Shown here piece after piece: positions 12,001 through 24,000 of a stretch of DNA of 64,000 nt. Position numbers and translations under genes: made by a program. Under the pieces are notes generated by a model. The model saw only the letters and a program-made list of their open reading frames with translations. It ran no database searches and was not told the origin of the DNA. Source of the DNA: Diplonema japonicum (lineage: Eukaryota; Euglenozoa; Diplonemea; Diplonemida; Diplonemidae); assembly GCA_964019335.1 (NCBI GenBank), contig OZ025711.1:186001-250000 (forward strand), written 5' to 3'. Every line of letters begins with the position of its first letter. The first letter of the stretch is position 1.

Positions 12001-15000
12001 CGGCTTGCAGACGGGCGTCGGGAGCAGCGACCACTCACAGCCATCGGGGTCCTGCTCACAGGCAGGCTCGTTATCGTGGATGCACGGCTCAACGGTGCAG
12101 ACCGCAGCCTTCGTCACAGCCGAGTCCGTCGACGGAGGCTGGCACACGCACTTCCAGTCATCCAGGCTCGTGGAGTTGGTGTTCGGGTCGAAGCATAGTT
12201 GGGCGCAGTTCAACGCCCCCTTGCAGTCGGCGGTGCACTTCCATCCGTTCTCCTTGCACTCGTCCACCTCGCAGGTCGCGGGCTTCCCGGTCGCTGTGTT
12301 CTTCGAGGGCGACGGGCACTTGCAGATCCAGTCGCTCTTGCTCGACTCTGACGTATTCGGGTCCTCGCAGGTCTGCCCAGCGTCCTTGCAGGTGTTCTTC
12401 GAGCAGGTGTCGCAGTCTTCAACGCACTCGTCGAGCACGCAGGTTGCCTTCTGTGCGACCGCCGACCCCTTCGCAGGGTCCGTGCACACGCACTCCCAGT
12501 CGTTTAGCCTGCTGGTGTTGAGGTCCGTGCATGTCTGCCCTTCGGCGGTACAGGTTGCACCGTGCTCGACGCACTCGTCGACGGTGCACATCGCTGCATG
12601 AGCCACAACCTTCCCCTTAGTGGGGGGGGGGCAGCTGCAGGTCCAATCTCCGAGGCTGGTAGGCGAGGTGTCCGGGTCGAAGCAGGTTTGTTCGCAGTTC
12701 GGGGTATTCGGGGCAACGCAGTTTGCGGTGCAGTTGTTCTGCGGCTCGTCACACTCGTCGATCTCGCAAACTGCGGGCTTCGCCGTCGCCTGGTGGGTCG
12801 AGGGCGGCGGGCACTTGCAGACCCAGTCGCCGGTGCTGGTGGCAGTCGTGTCGGGGTCCTCGCACTCCTGTCCGACACTTTTACAGGTGTCGTTCGCGCA
12901 CGTGGGGCAGTTCTGGACCTTGCACTCGTCAAGCAGACACCTCGCCGGTCGCACGGTAGCGTTCCCCGTTGCAGGGGGCAGGCACTCGCAAACCCAGTCG
13001 TTCAGCGTCTGCTGGTTTGTGTCCTCGCACTCCTGTCCCTCCGCCGCACAGACAGTTTCCTTCTCGTCACACTCGTTGTAGGTGCAGTGCACCACAGGGC
13101 CAGCAACCATCTTTCCGGTCGCTGGGGGAGGGCACAAGCACTCCCAGTCCCCTGTGCTCACGGTCGTGGGGTTCGGGTCGTAGCAGGTCTGCCCGCAGTC
13201 CAGGGTCCCAGGCACACACGCCTCTGTGCACTTCCCGGCATTCACAGGATCCTTGCACTCATCGAGGTCGCACACTGCCATTTTCCCCGTGGCTGTGTGG
13301 TTCGACGGAGGAGGGCACTTGCAAACCCAGTCGCTGGTGCTCGTGGGGCTGGTGTTCATGTCCTCGCAGTCCTGCAACCCACAGGTGTTGTTCGCGCACG
13401 TCGGGCAGTCTTGGATCTTGCACTCGTCGTACACGCACTCCGCAGCCTGCGCCGTCGCGTTCCCGACGCTCGGCGGTTTGCACTTGCACTCCCAGTCCCC
13501 GGCCTTCGTGTGGTCAGGGTCGTTGCACTCCTGTCCCTGTGCAATGCACGTAGCGCTGTTAATCTCGCACTCATCGAGGGAGCACATAGCGACAGATCCG
13601 GTGGCGTTCCCGATCATCGGGGGCTCGCACTCGCAAACAAAGTCCGACGGCGTGTTGCATGCGGTGTTCGCGTCGTAGCAAGACTGGTTCGCACCAGCGC
13701 AAAGGGTGTCTCCGACACACTCGTCGCAGATGCAGACCGCAGGTTTCCCCGTTGCAGAGTTGTTCGCTGCAGGGGGCTTGCAGGTGCAGATCCAGTCGCC
13801 CGTGCTCGAGGCGTCCGTGTTGGGGTCCGTGCAGGTCTGGTCCGCGTCGGAGCACGTCGTTCCCGCACACGTGGGGCACGTCTCAACGCACTCGTCGAGC
13901 TTGCAGGTGGACGCTGCCTGTCCCACCGCCATCCCGGTGCTGGGGGGCGGGCACTTGCACTCCCAGTCGTCGAGCTTGGTCAGGTCGGGGTCGTTGCAGA
14001 TCTGGCCCACAGCCGTGCATGTGGCGTTTTTCTCCTTGCACTCGTTGACCTCGCAAGTGGCCGCCTGGGCGGTGGCCGTCCCGCTGTAGGGGGCTTTGCA
14101 TTCGCAGGTGTAGTCCTTCGTGCTGTCGCAGGCGGTGTTCGGGTCGAAGCAGATCTGTCCGGCCGCGGAACACTTCTGGTCCGCCTCCTTGCATTCGTCA
14201 CAGACGCAGGTCGCCGGCTTCGCCGTCGCGCTCCCCACACCAGGCGGGGGACACGTGCAGATCCAGTCGTTCAGGTCGTGCACACCGGTGTTGGTGTCCT
14301 TGCAGGTTTGCCCCTCGTCCGAGCACGCCCCCTTCGAGCACGATGGGCAGGTGGCAACGCACTCATCGAGAGAGCAGTTCGCGGCACCGCCTGTGACAGG
14401 GGTCCCGGTCCACGGTGTCGGGCACTCGCACTGCCAGTCGCCGTACTTTGTTTTGTCGGGGTCCCTGCACTCTTGCCCCTCGGCGGTGCAGAGGTTCGTG
14501 GGGCTGCCCGCGGTCTGCGCGCAGGTCGGGCAGACTACCACGCACTCGTCCGTCTCGCACACCATCCCAGCGACACCGCCGGGAGTGGTGGCGGTCACGT
14601 TGGTGCCGGTCGAAGGAGGAGGGCACATGCAGACCCAGTCTCCTGTGGACATAGGGTCGGTGTTGGGGTCGTCGCAGATGTGGCCGGCCGCAACGCACTT
14701 CTTGGCCTCCGGGTCCGTCTTGCACTCACCAGGGTATTCGCACTCAGCAGGGTTCATCACCGCCGATGCGGTCTTGATGGCGGGTGGGACGATGCAGTGG
14801 CACTCCCAGTCATTGCGGCTGCCCAATGAGGGGTTGGGGTCCACGCACTCCTGACCGGCGTCCGCACACTTCTTCTCGTTGTCGGGGTCCTTGCACTCGT
14901 CAACAACACAAGGTGTCGCGGCCTTCCCGGTCGCGAAGCCCGTGGAAGGAGGCGGGCACGTACAGATCCAGTTGCCTGTGCTGTTCGCCGCCACGTTGGG

Positions 15001-18000
15001 GTCATGGCAGGTTTGGCCCTCCGCGGAGCAGACTCCGTTGGAACACGTAGGGCAGGTCTCTACGCACTCATCGATCACACACTCGGCAGAGTTGGCCACA
15101 GCCTTGCCCGTGGTCGGCGGCGGGCAGGTGCAGGTCCAGTCGCTGGTGGAATGCATCGAAGTGTCCGGGTCCTCACAGGTCTGGCTCTTGCTGCTGCAGG
15201 TGTCGTTCGCACAAGTGGCGCAGCTCACCACGCACTCATCGATCGTGCACTCCGCAGGTTGCGCTGTGGCAGTCCCGTTCATTGGGGGTGTGCACTTGCA
15301 CTGCCAGTCGCCGGCCTTAGCCTGGTCCGGGTCGAAGCAGGTCTGCTGCTGCGACTCGCAGGTGTCTTTGTGCAAGTCGCACTCGTCAACGTCGCACGAG
15401 GGGGTCACAGGACCCCCCACTTGAGACGGCTTCTGGGCAGGAGGAGGGCACGAGCAGGTCCAGTCGCTGAGCTTGCTCGTGTCGGGATCATTGCAGATTT
15501 GCGTAGCATTCGAGCAAGCGTTGTCCGCGCAGGTCGGACAGGTCTCCACGCACTCGTCGATGCGGCAGACGGCGGCGCTCCCAATGGCCACACCAGCATA
15601 CGGAGACGGGCACGTGCAGGTCCAGTCACCGGTGGAGTGAACAGCGGTGTCGGGGTCATTGCAGACCTGGTTGGCATCCGAGCAGGTGGTGTTCGCACAG
15701 GTCGGGCCAACACAGTCAGCAGCACACTCGTCAAGGGTGCACTCTGCGGGCTTGGCAACCCCAGTACCGTTCATCGGCGGTGTGCACTTGCACTCCCAGT
15801 CGTTGGGGGTGAGCTGGTCGGGATCGTCACAGGTCTGCCCGACGTTCTCGCAAATCTGCTTCATCTTGTCGCACTCGTTCTCCTCGCAGCCCGTCACAGG
15901 CGCTCCTACAACAGGTGGCTGCTGCGATGGAGGGGGGCAGGTACAGGTCCAGTCGTTCAGCGTTGAGGTGTCGGGGTCGTGGCAAGTCTGGTTCTTCGCG
16001 CTGCAGGTGGTACCTGCGCATGACGGTTCGCTGCAGTTGGCCGCGCACTCGTCGAGAAGGCAGGTCGCAGAGTTCGCAATGGCCACCCCGGTGAAAGGGG
16101 GCGGGCATGTGCAGGTCCAGTCGGCTGTGGAGTGCATCGAGATGTCCGGGTCCTCGCAAGTCTGGCCCTCGCTGCTGCAGGTATCGTTCGCACAAGTAGC
16201 GCAGCTTGCCACACACTCGTCGATCGTGCAGTCCGCAGCCTGGGCCGTGGCGGTCCCATTCATGGGGGGCACGCATTTGCACTTCCAGTCATCAGCGACC
16301 AGCTGGTCGGGGTCCTCACAGATCTGGCCCTGGTTCTCGCACACCACCTTGTGCAGGTCACACTCGTTCACCTCGCACCCCATCACCGGCTGCTGCGGCG
16401 AGGGCGGCTGCTTCGAGGGTGGAGGGCAGTTGCACGTCCAGTCCCCCAGCTTCGTGAAGTCGGGGTCATGGCAGGTCTGGTTCACGTTCGAACACGTTGC
16501 GTTGGCACAGGTGGTCCCAGTACACAGGGCAGAGCATTCGTCCAGCTTGCAGATCGCGGCGGCGGCGGTGGCCGAGCCCGTGAAGGGGTTCTGACACGTG
16601 CAGGTCCAGTCCCCAGTGGAGTGCGATGCCTTGTTGGGGTCGTCGCAAAGCTGGTTTTCTCCCGTGCAGGTCGTGTTTGCACAGCTCGGGCAGGTCTTCA
16701 CGCACTCGTCGAGTTCACACCAAGCAACCTGCGCGGTGGCGGTGCCATTCGAAGGCGCCTTGCAGGTGCAGGTCCAGTCCCCGGTCACAGACTGGTCGGG
16801 GTCGTGGCAAGTTTGGTCTGCGTTCTCGCAGGTGTCCTTGTGGATGGTGCACTCGTCGAAGTCGCAACTGACCACAGCGGCGGCTACGGCGCTCTGGTTC
16901 GAGGGCGGGGGACACGTGCAGGTCCAGTCGCTCAACACCGTGGTGTCCGGGTCGTGGCAAATCTGGTTCTTGTCGCTGCAGGTGGTTTTTGCGCAGGTGC
17001 TGCAGGTCTGGTCCTTGCACTCGTCGACCTGGCAGACAGCGGCGTTCGCCACTGCCACACCCGTGTAGGGCGGCTTACAGGTGCAGGTCCAGTCGCTCAA
17101 GCTGGTCACGGTGGGGGTGGGGTCAAAGCAGTCCTGGTTCTTGTCGCTGCACGTTGTCCCAGCGCAGGTGGGGCAATCAACAGCGCACTCGTCGAGAACG
17201 CACACCGCCGCCACCTGTCCGGGCTGCGTCTTCGGGTCCCTCGTCGCGGGTGGCACACAGTCGCAGTAGTAGTCGTCCGTGCACGGTGCAGGGGTGGGGT
17301 CCATGCAGAGCTGGTTCACAGCACCGCAGGTAAGGTTCCCGGGTTGCCCCGCCGCGCACTCGTCATGCTGGCACACGCTGTTCGCAGCGTCCCACACGCA
17401 CATGGCGTCTGCCTTGCACATCTTCTCGTTGTACACGGGGTCCCCGGTGGTGTATGCGCAGTCGCATGTGGGGTCTGGGGCGTTCGTGCAGATGCTGCCG
17501 TTCACCCAGGTGCAGTTGTTGCTCGGGTCACCCTGGCACGCCGAGCCGTTGCAGTGCAGCAGACATGGGGAGTTCAGGCACACAGAACCAACGTCAGACC
17601 AGATACACCCGGGATCCTTCTTGCAGGTCCCTTGGGTTTGGTAGTCTGGACACGGAAGGTGCACGCCGCTCGAAGGCTGAGGAGGGTCCTTCACGATGAG
17701 GTGTCCCCAAGGGCCGTTCGGGTCGCAGATCCCCTTCATGAGGTCGGGCACCTCGTCGATCATGACGTTCTTGAAGTGGTCGTCGTGCGGGTCAGAGGTA
17801 ATCGGCTTCAGCGTTTTCTCAGCGTCAAGATCCGCCTTCGTGTGCTTGGTGGCCTTCCTCACCACGATACCGAACACCTGCACACCCTCCTTGTCTAGCT
17901 CCGCCCTCGCACCAGAAAGGGAGTTCGGGTCGTAGATCTGCCCGTCTGTGAAGATAAAGAGCACTCTCTGCCTCCCGTCCACAGGCGAAGCGTGGAACAT

Positions 18001-21000
18001 GTCGGCCGCCATCGTGAGACCCTCTTCAATCATGGTCCCGTCACCCATGTAGTTGTCCTCGTGCCAGTCCACGTCGTCTTCCAGCTGTTGCAGCTTACCA
18101 GTGAGTCTTCCGCCAGATCCCTTCCCACCAGGGGTCTTCCTGGCTTCGCTCCTCCAATTGTTCCATCCAGAGAACTGGACAATACCCACGCGCACTCCGC
18201 CGTTGTCTTTCTTCGACTTGATCCCCACAGAGGCGTCTTCCCCGTTCAAGGGCAGGGTCTCGATCCAGTCCCTCATCATCTCCATCAAAGCGTCAAAGCC
18301 GTGAGGGTGGTTCCCGAACTTCGCAGACATGGAGCCTGACCCGTCCAGCACCAGCACGATGTCGAGGGTGGGGCATTCGCCGAACTCAATCGCCACGCAG
18401 GCACCGGTCCCAGCGAAACCTGCACCGGGTTTCCAGTAGCACTTGTCGTGCTGGTTGCACGGGCACATGTCAGGGAACTTGCTGCAGTCCAAGTCCACGC
18501 ATTTGTTCGTTGTTGAATTCCACATGCAGTCGCTCTGCTCGTCGCACTTCGGCTGCTTCTGGATCGCCGGACACTTCTTCTGCGAGCAGACCGCGGGGGC
18601 GGTAGTTGCATCCCACTTGCAAATCGGGTCCTTGTCGCAGCACCTCTCGTCCCTGAACTGCGCGCACACCCGGTCCTTGCAGGTGGAGGCCGCGGCGTCC
18701 CACACGCAGTGCACATCGGCGTCGCAGTCCCCCTTCGCGGCAAAGTAGTCACAGCCCTTGGGCATGCACTGCAGCTGCGTGGTGTTCCCGCACAGAGGGT
18801 AGTCCCACTTGCATGCCGGGTCGGAGCTGCACACAGACTGGTAGGTCGACGAGCAGGGCTCCACAATGCACACGTCCTGCCCGTTCTGGTTTACCCAGGC
18901 ACAGCCGTCCTTGTCAGCTTCGCAGTCGGCTTGGTTCTTGTTCGGGGTACAAGGGGGCAGCACGCACACCCCGTTGTCCCACACGCAGAGGTCCGGAGAG
19001 TTCACGCACTGAGTCTGGTCTGTGTAGGCACACTTTGTCTCCTTCCAGCACTCCGTCCCGTTCCACTTACACAGGTTCGCCGTGTCCTTGATGCACGACT
19101 GCTCGTCACAGTGCGCAATGCACGGGGAGTCCTGGCACTCGTTGCTTGCGGCGTGCCACTCGCAACCGGGATCGGCGTTGCAGAGGTGCGAGTCGGCGTG
19201 GTTGGGGCACGGAGCGTGCACACCGGCCTGCGTCGAGGGAGAGTTCTTCACGATGAGGTGTCCGAACTTCCCGTTGGGGTCGCAAATGTCGCCCAGCACT
19301 TTGGTCGAGATCTCGTCCAGCATGAGGTTCTGGAAATGGTCATCATGCGGGTCCGAGGTGATGGGCTTAAGCGTGGCCTCTGCGTCGACATCAGCCTTAG
19401 TGTGCGCCTGCTGCTTCCTTATCACAATACCGAAGGTTTGCACATCCTCCTGGTCCAGCACTGTCCTTGCGGGACCCAAGGAGTTAGGGTCGTAGATCTT
19501 CCCATCCGTGAAGATGATGAGGATCCTGGGGCGTACAGCGTGCTGATGCGAGGCATCGAACATGTCTCCCACCATCGTCAACCCCTTCTCGATCATGGTG
19601 CCGTCCCCCATGTAGTTGGCCTCGTGCCAGTCCAAATCTTGGTTGATCTGAGTTAGGTCACCCGACAGGTGCCCACTAGAACCCGTACCCGATGGGGTTT
19701 GGATCGCCTTCGGTGTCCCAGAGAACCACCACCAGGGGTTGCTGCCAGAGAACTGCACGAACCCAAGCCTGAGACCGCCCTTGGCAGGACCAGGACCAGT
19801 GTTGGTCCCCGCCAGCTCTCCTGTGAGGGGGAGGGTCTTTGCCCAGTCCCTCAGGATCTCAATCAGCCCGTAGAAGCCGTGCGGGTGATTCCCGAACCAG
19901 GCATCCATCGAGCCAGACCCATCCATCAGCATGATCACGTCCATCGTAGGGCACTCACCGTACTTCGCGTCCGTGCACTTGTTGTGAGCAGCGTCCCAGT
20001 AGCAGTCGGGGTGTGCCCTGCACGGGCACTTGTCCAGCTTGCTGCAATCCTCCTCCACACACGCCTGCTTACCGGAGTCCCACATGCACTTGCTGTCGGC
20101 GTCACACTGGTCCTTCGTAGCCTGGGTCGGGTAGGTTTTGGGGCAGTACTTCTCTCCGCACACAGGAGGGCTGGAGGTGATGTCCCAGTGGCAGTTGTCG
20201 TCGTGGTCGCAGCACTTCTCAGTCGGGTACTTCGCACACTTCCCGAGCTCGCAAGTGAGGGAGCTCGTCCACACGCACCAAGTGTCCTTTACGCACCCCG
20301 CCTGCGATTGGTGGTCAGGCTGAGAGCACCTCTTCGGCACGCACTTCTGGTCTGCAGCGTCAGGGCACGCAGCATCCCATTCGCAGTCAGTGTCTACCTC
20401 GCATGTTGTCTGGTTGTCGTAGTAGCAAGGAGTTTCCACACACTTCGGGTCGGGTTGGATCGTCGTGTCCCAAGTGCACTGCTTTCCAAGGTTGTTGCAT
20501 GCTGCTTGGTCCGTTGCCTGGCAAGGGCCTTCGTCGCACCTGGGATTCTTTGCAGCGTCCCATTTGCAATCGTTGTCAACGCACTCCTTTTGGTTGAGGT
20601 GGTCCTTGCACACAGTCTTCTCACATTGCAGAGTCCCGTTGTTAAACTTGCACTTGTTCGTCGTGTCCGCAACACAGTCTGTCTCACCACAGTGCTTGAA
20701 GCAGGGGTGGTCCTCGCAGGCCACAGTGATCGAATTCCACTGGCAAGTCGCACGTGCCGTGCAGTCAGGGATACTCTGGATAGAGTCACAGGGAGGCTCC
20801 GTGTTGGGCTTCGTGGTGGAGCCACTGGTGATGAGTGCTCCGAACACGCTGTTCGGGTCGCAGAAGTCATCAAGCACCTTGTGAGCTTCGTCGATCTGCA
20901 TCATCAGGGCATGGCTGTCCTTCGGGTCGGTGACGATTTCCTTGAGAGCGTCTAGGTTCCTCTGGTCCAGGAAGTTGGGGTTACCCCTTGTCAGCACAAT

Positions 21001-24000
21001 CCCGAAGGTCTGTACACCCTCTGCAGCAAGAATAGCACCAGCGGGCCCCAGGGAGGACCTGTCCTGGATCATGCCATCTGTGAAGATGAGGAGGATCTTC
21101 TTCCTGTAAGCGGGGGAAGACTTGAAGGTCTCCCCTGCAAACTCCTCTGCCTCCTTCACCAGCGTCTGCGGTCGGCGCTTCTCGCCCTCGTGCCAGTCCA
21201 AGTCAGCAAGGAGCTGCGCTTTGTTACCGGTGAGCTTCCCGCATTTGTCGGCGGGGCGGGGAGGGGTTTTCCCCTTCGTGTTCATGCTGCTCGTGGTGGG
21301 GATGCCGTCGCCATCTGAGCCCACAGCAGGGCTGCAAGCGCAGGCGGGGCACTCCGCCAGCCTCACTCCTTGGTCCCACTCGCTGAACCCAACCCTCACC
21401 CTTCCGTTGGTGTCGGTCGAGGTCACGCCGGCCGCTTCCCCAGTGAGGGGGAGCGCCTGCACCCAGTCCCTTAGGGCCTCCATGAGCCCCTCGAAGCCGT
21501 TGGGGTGCGTCCCGAACCTGTTGTTCATCGATGTTGACCCGTCGAAGGCCACCACCACGTCCAGGTCCGGGCACTGCGTGAAGTGCTGGTCCCTGCACAC
21601 AGGGGCGGTAGGCACAGAGCGGTCCACCACGCACCTCGAGTCCGCTTGGCAGTCGCACATCCTGTCGGGGCCCATCGCAGGATTGTTGTATGAGTCGCAC
21701 GTCTTGTCTACACACTTGTTGTTCGCGGAGTCCCACATGCACGTCCCCTTCGGGTCGGCATTGCAGCTCGCGTCGTCGGTGAACGTCTTGTAGCAGTACT
21801 TTTCCTTGCAGCCCTCGCACCCCGTGGGGTCCCAGTGGCAGTCCGTGTCGTGGTCGCAGATCGCTTCCGTCGCGTGCTTGTAGCACTTCGACTCCTCACA
21901 GGTGGAGGTTGCCGCGGTCCACTTGCAGGCGCTGTTGGAGATGCACGCATTCTCCGTGTTCGCACCGACACAGTGCTGCTTGTGGCACACCTTGCTGCCT
22001 GCGTCCCATTCGCAACCATCAGCGCTATTTTTGCAGGTTGTATCGGTCGTCTCCCTACACACTTTCTGCGCACAGGTGTTGGTGTCGCACTTCCAGTCGC
22101 AGGCATCGCTCACGTGGTTCAAGCAGTCAAGCTTGTCCGTGATCGTCGTGCAGTCCGGGTCCTTCTCTTTGCACTTAAGTGTGGCGGGGTCCCATTGGCA
22201 GTCGCCGTCCACGTCACAGGTCCCCTGCGTAAAGTGCAGGCACTTCTTGGGGACACAAGTCGCTGGGGTTGCCGTAGTGTCCCACATGCACATGTCATCA
22301 GGGTCTGTCTCGCACGCGTTCTTGTCAGGGTAGTTGCAAACCTTCCTCTGACACTTATCAGTGTCCCAGAAGCAGTCGTTTGCCGTGTCCTGCTCGCAAG
22401 GAACCTCTTCGCAGTGCTCTTCGCAAACGGTGGCACCGCAGTAGCCACTCCCCACGGGGTTGCTCGATCCCGCGGTGCAGGAGACTGCACCACCAGACAG
22501 CTTGCAGTTTGCGCAGGTCATCCCTGCAGAAACCTGGGCAGCAGGGAGCTCAAGGCAGTTGAGGTTCGTGCACCCGTTGCCCGGACACGAAGTAGGGGCA
22601 GGGGTCTTCCAGTTACACGCCTGGTCAGACCTGCACTCGAGTTTTACGCCCCACTTCGAGCAGGGGACAGCGGAGGACTGAGCCGGGGGGGCTGTGTTGT
22701 TCGCGCTGTTCTGGTTCTGGGCTTGCTGCCTGATAGCGGACCCGAATCTCCCCGCAGGGTCGCAGAAGTCGTTGAACACCTCCGTGAGCATGTCGTCCAA
22801 CGGCACGTTCACGAAATGGTCGTCGTGGGCGTCGGAGGTTACCGGCTTCAGGGTCTCCTCAGCATCGATGTCAGCCTTTGTGTGGGCAGCGGTCTTCCTC
22901 ACAACCACGCCAAAGGTTACGACTCCCTCAGCGTCGAGTTTCTGCCTGATAGCAGGGATCTCTTGGCTCTTCTGGGGTTCCAAAGGGTTCATCTGCCCGT
23001 CCGTGATAATGACAAGGACGTGTGCACGGTGCGCGGGAGAGCCGTGGAAGATGTCGACCGCATCATCAAGGGCTGCCGCCATGTAGGTGAGGGAGCCCAT
23101 GTAGTTGGCCTCATGCCAGTCAAGATCGTTCTCCAGCTCATTCAGGTCACCAGTAAGCTGTCCGTTCGAGCAGATCCTTCCTGCAGGGAGCCGCGGCTGG
23201 GTACAGCTTCCCCAGTTCTTCCACCTGTCACAGCCGTCTGCTCCGTTCTTGCACACCCAGTACTCGTTCTCGATGGAGAATTGCACGAAGGCGATACGGA
23301 AAGTCCCACCCTTGACCGCGGAGTTGATCCCAACAGTGTTGTCCTCTCCGGTGAGGGGTAGTGTCCTCACCCAGTCTCTCAGCATCTCGAGCATCGCATA
23401 GTATCCGTGGGGGTGCGTCCCGAACCTTGCCCCCATGGAACCAGAGCCGTCGAGCACGAAGACCACGTCGAGGTCAGGACAGCTGGAGACCTTGGTGTCC
23501 TTGCACTTGGCGGCAGGGGCGGTCACAGCAGGGTCCCAGTAGCAGTTCGTGTCACGAACACAGTCGCAGTTCTTCGTGTGGTCGGAGCAGCTTGCAAGGG
23601 CACAGTACGGTCCCTTCGAGTCAGTGCCGGTTTTGCAGGCAGGGTCGCTCATGCACGCAGCATCGTCGATGGTCCCCATCTTCGAGGGCGCATCTCCAAG
23701 GCCAGGGTACTGCGTGTTGTGGTTCTTCGTGCAGGTGGTGGGCTGGCAGGTCGGCGGAGTCGTGACCGAGTCCCAGTGGCACCTGGGGTCGTGGTCGCAC
23801 TTCACCTCGTCGTCCTTGTACTGCGGACAGTAGTCAGTCACGCATTCGTTGTTGTCCCAGTGGCACACGTCGCTGTTTCCGCAGTCTGCCTGGTTCAGGG
23901 GCTTACACTTGTCCTCGGTGCATGTCGAGGATGCGGGGTCCCACACGCAGTTGTCGCAGTCCTTGCAATCCACCTGCGCCTTCGCGGGTGTGCACTTCTT

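Noticed and set aside
178-14829. Very long plus-strand ORFs (907, 757, 755 and 691 codons)
   Set aside because: They are antisense shadows of the GC-rich giant gene. Their translations are low-complexity Arg/Val/Leu-rich chains without domains, whereas the minus frame gives recognisable domains.
12000-17365. Regular 150-180 nt spacing as a possible CRISPR or satellite array
   Set aside because: The units are not identical, they keep the reading frame, and they encode Cys-rich EGF-like modules.
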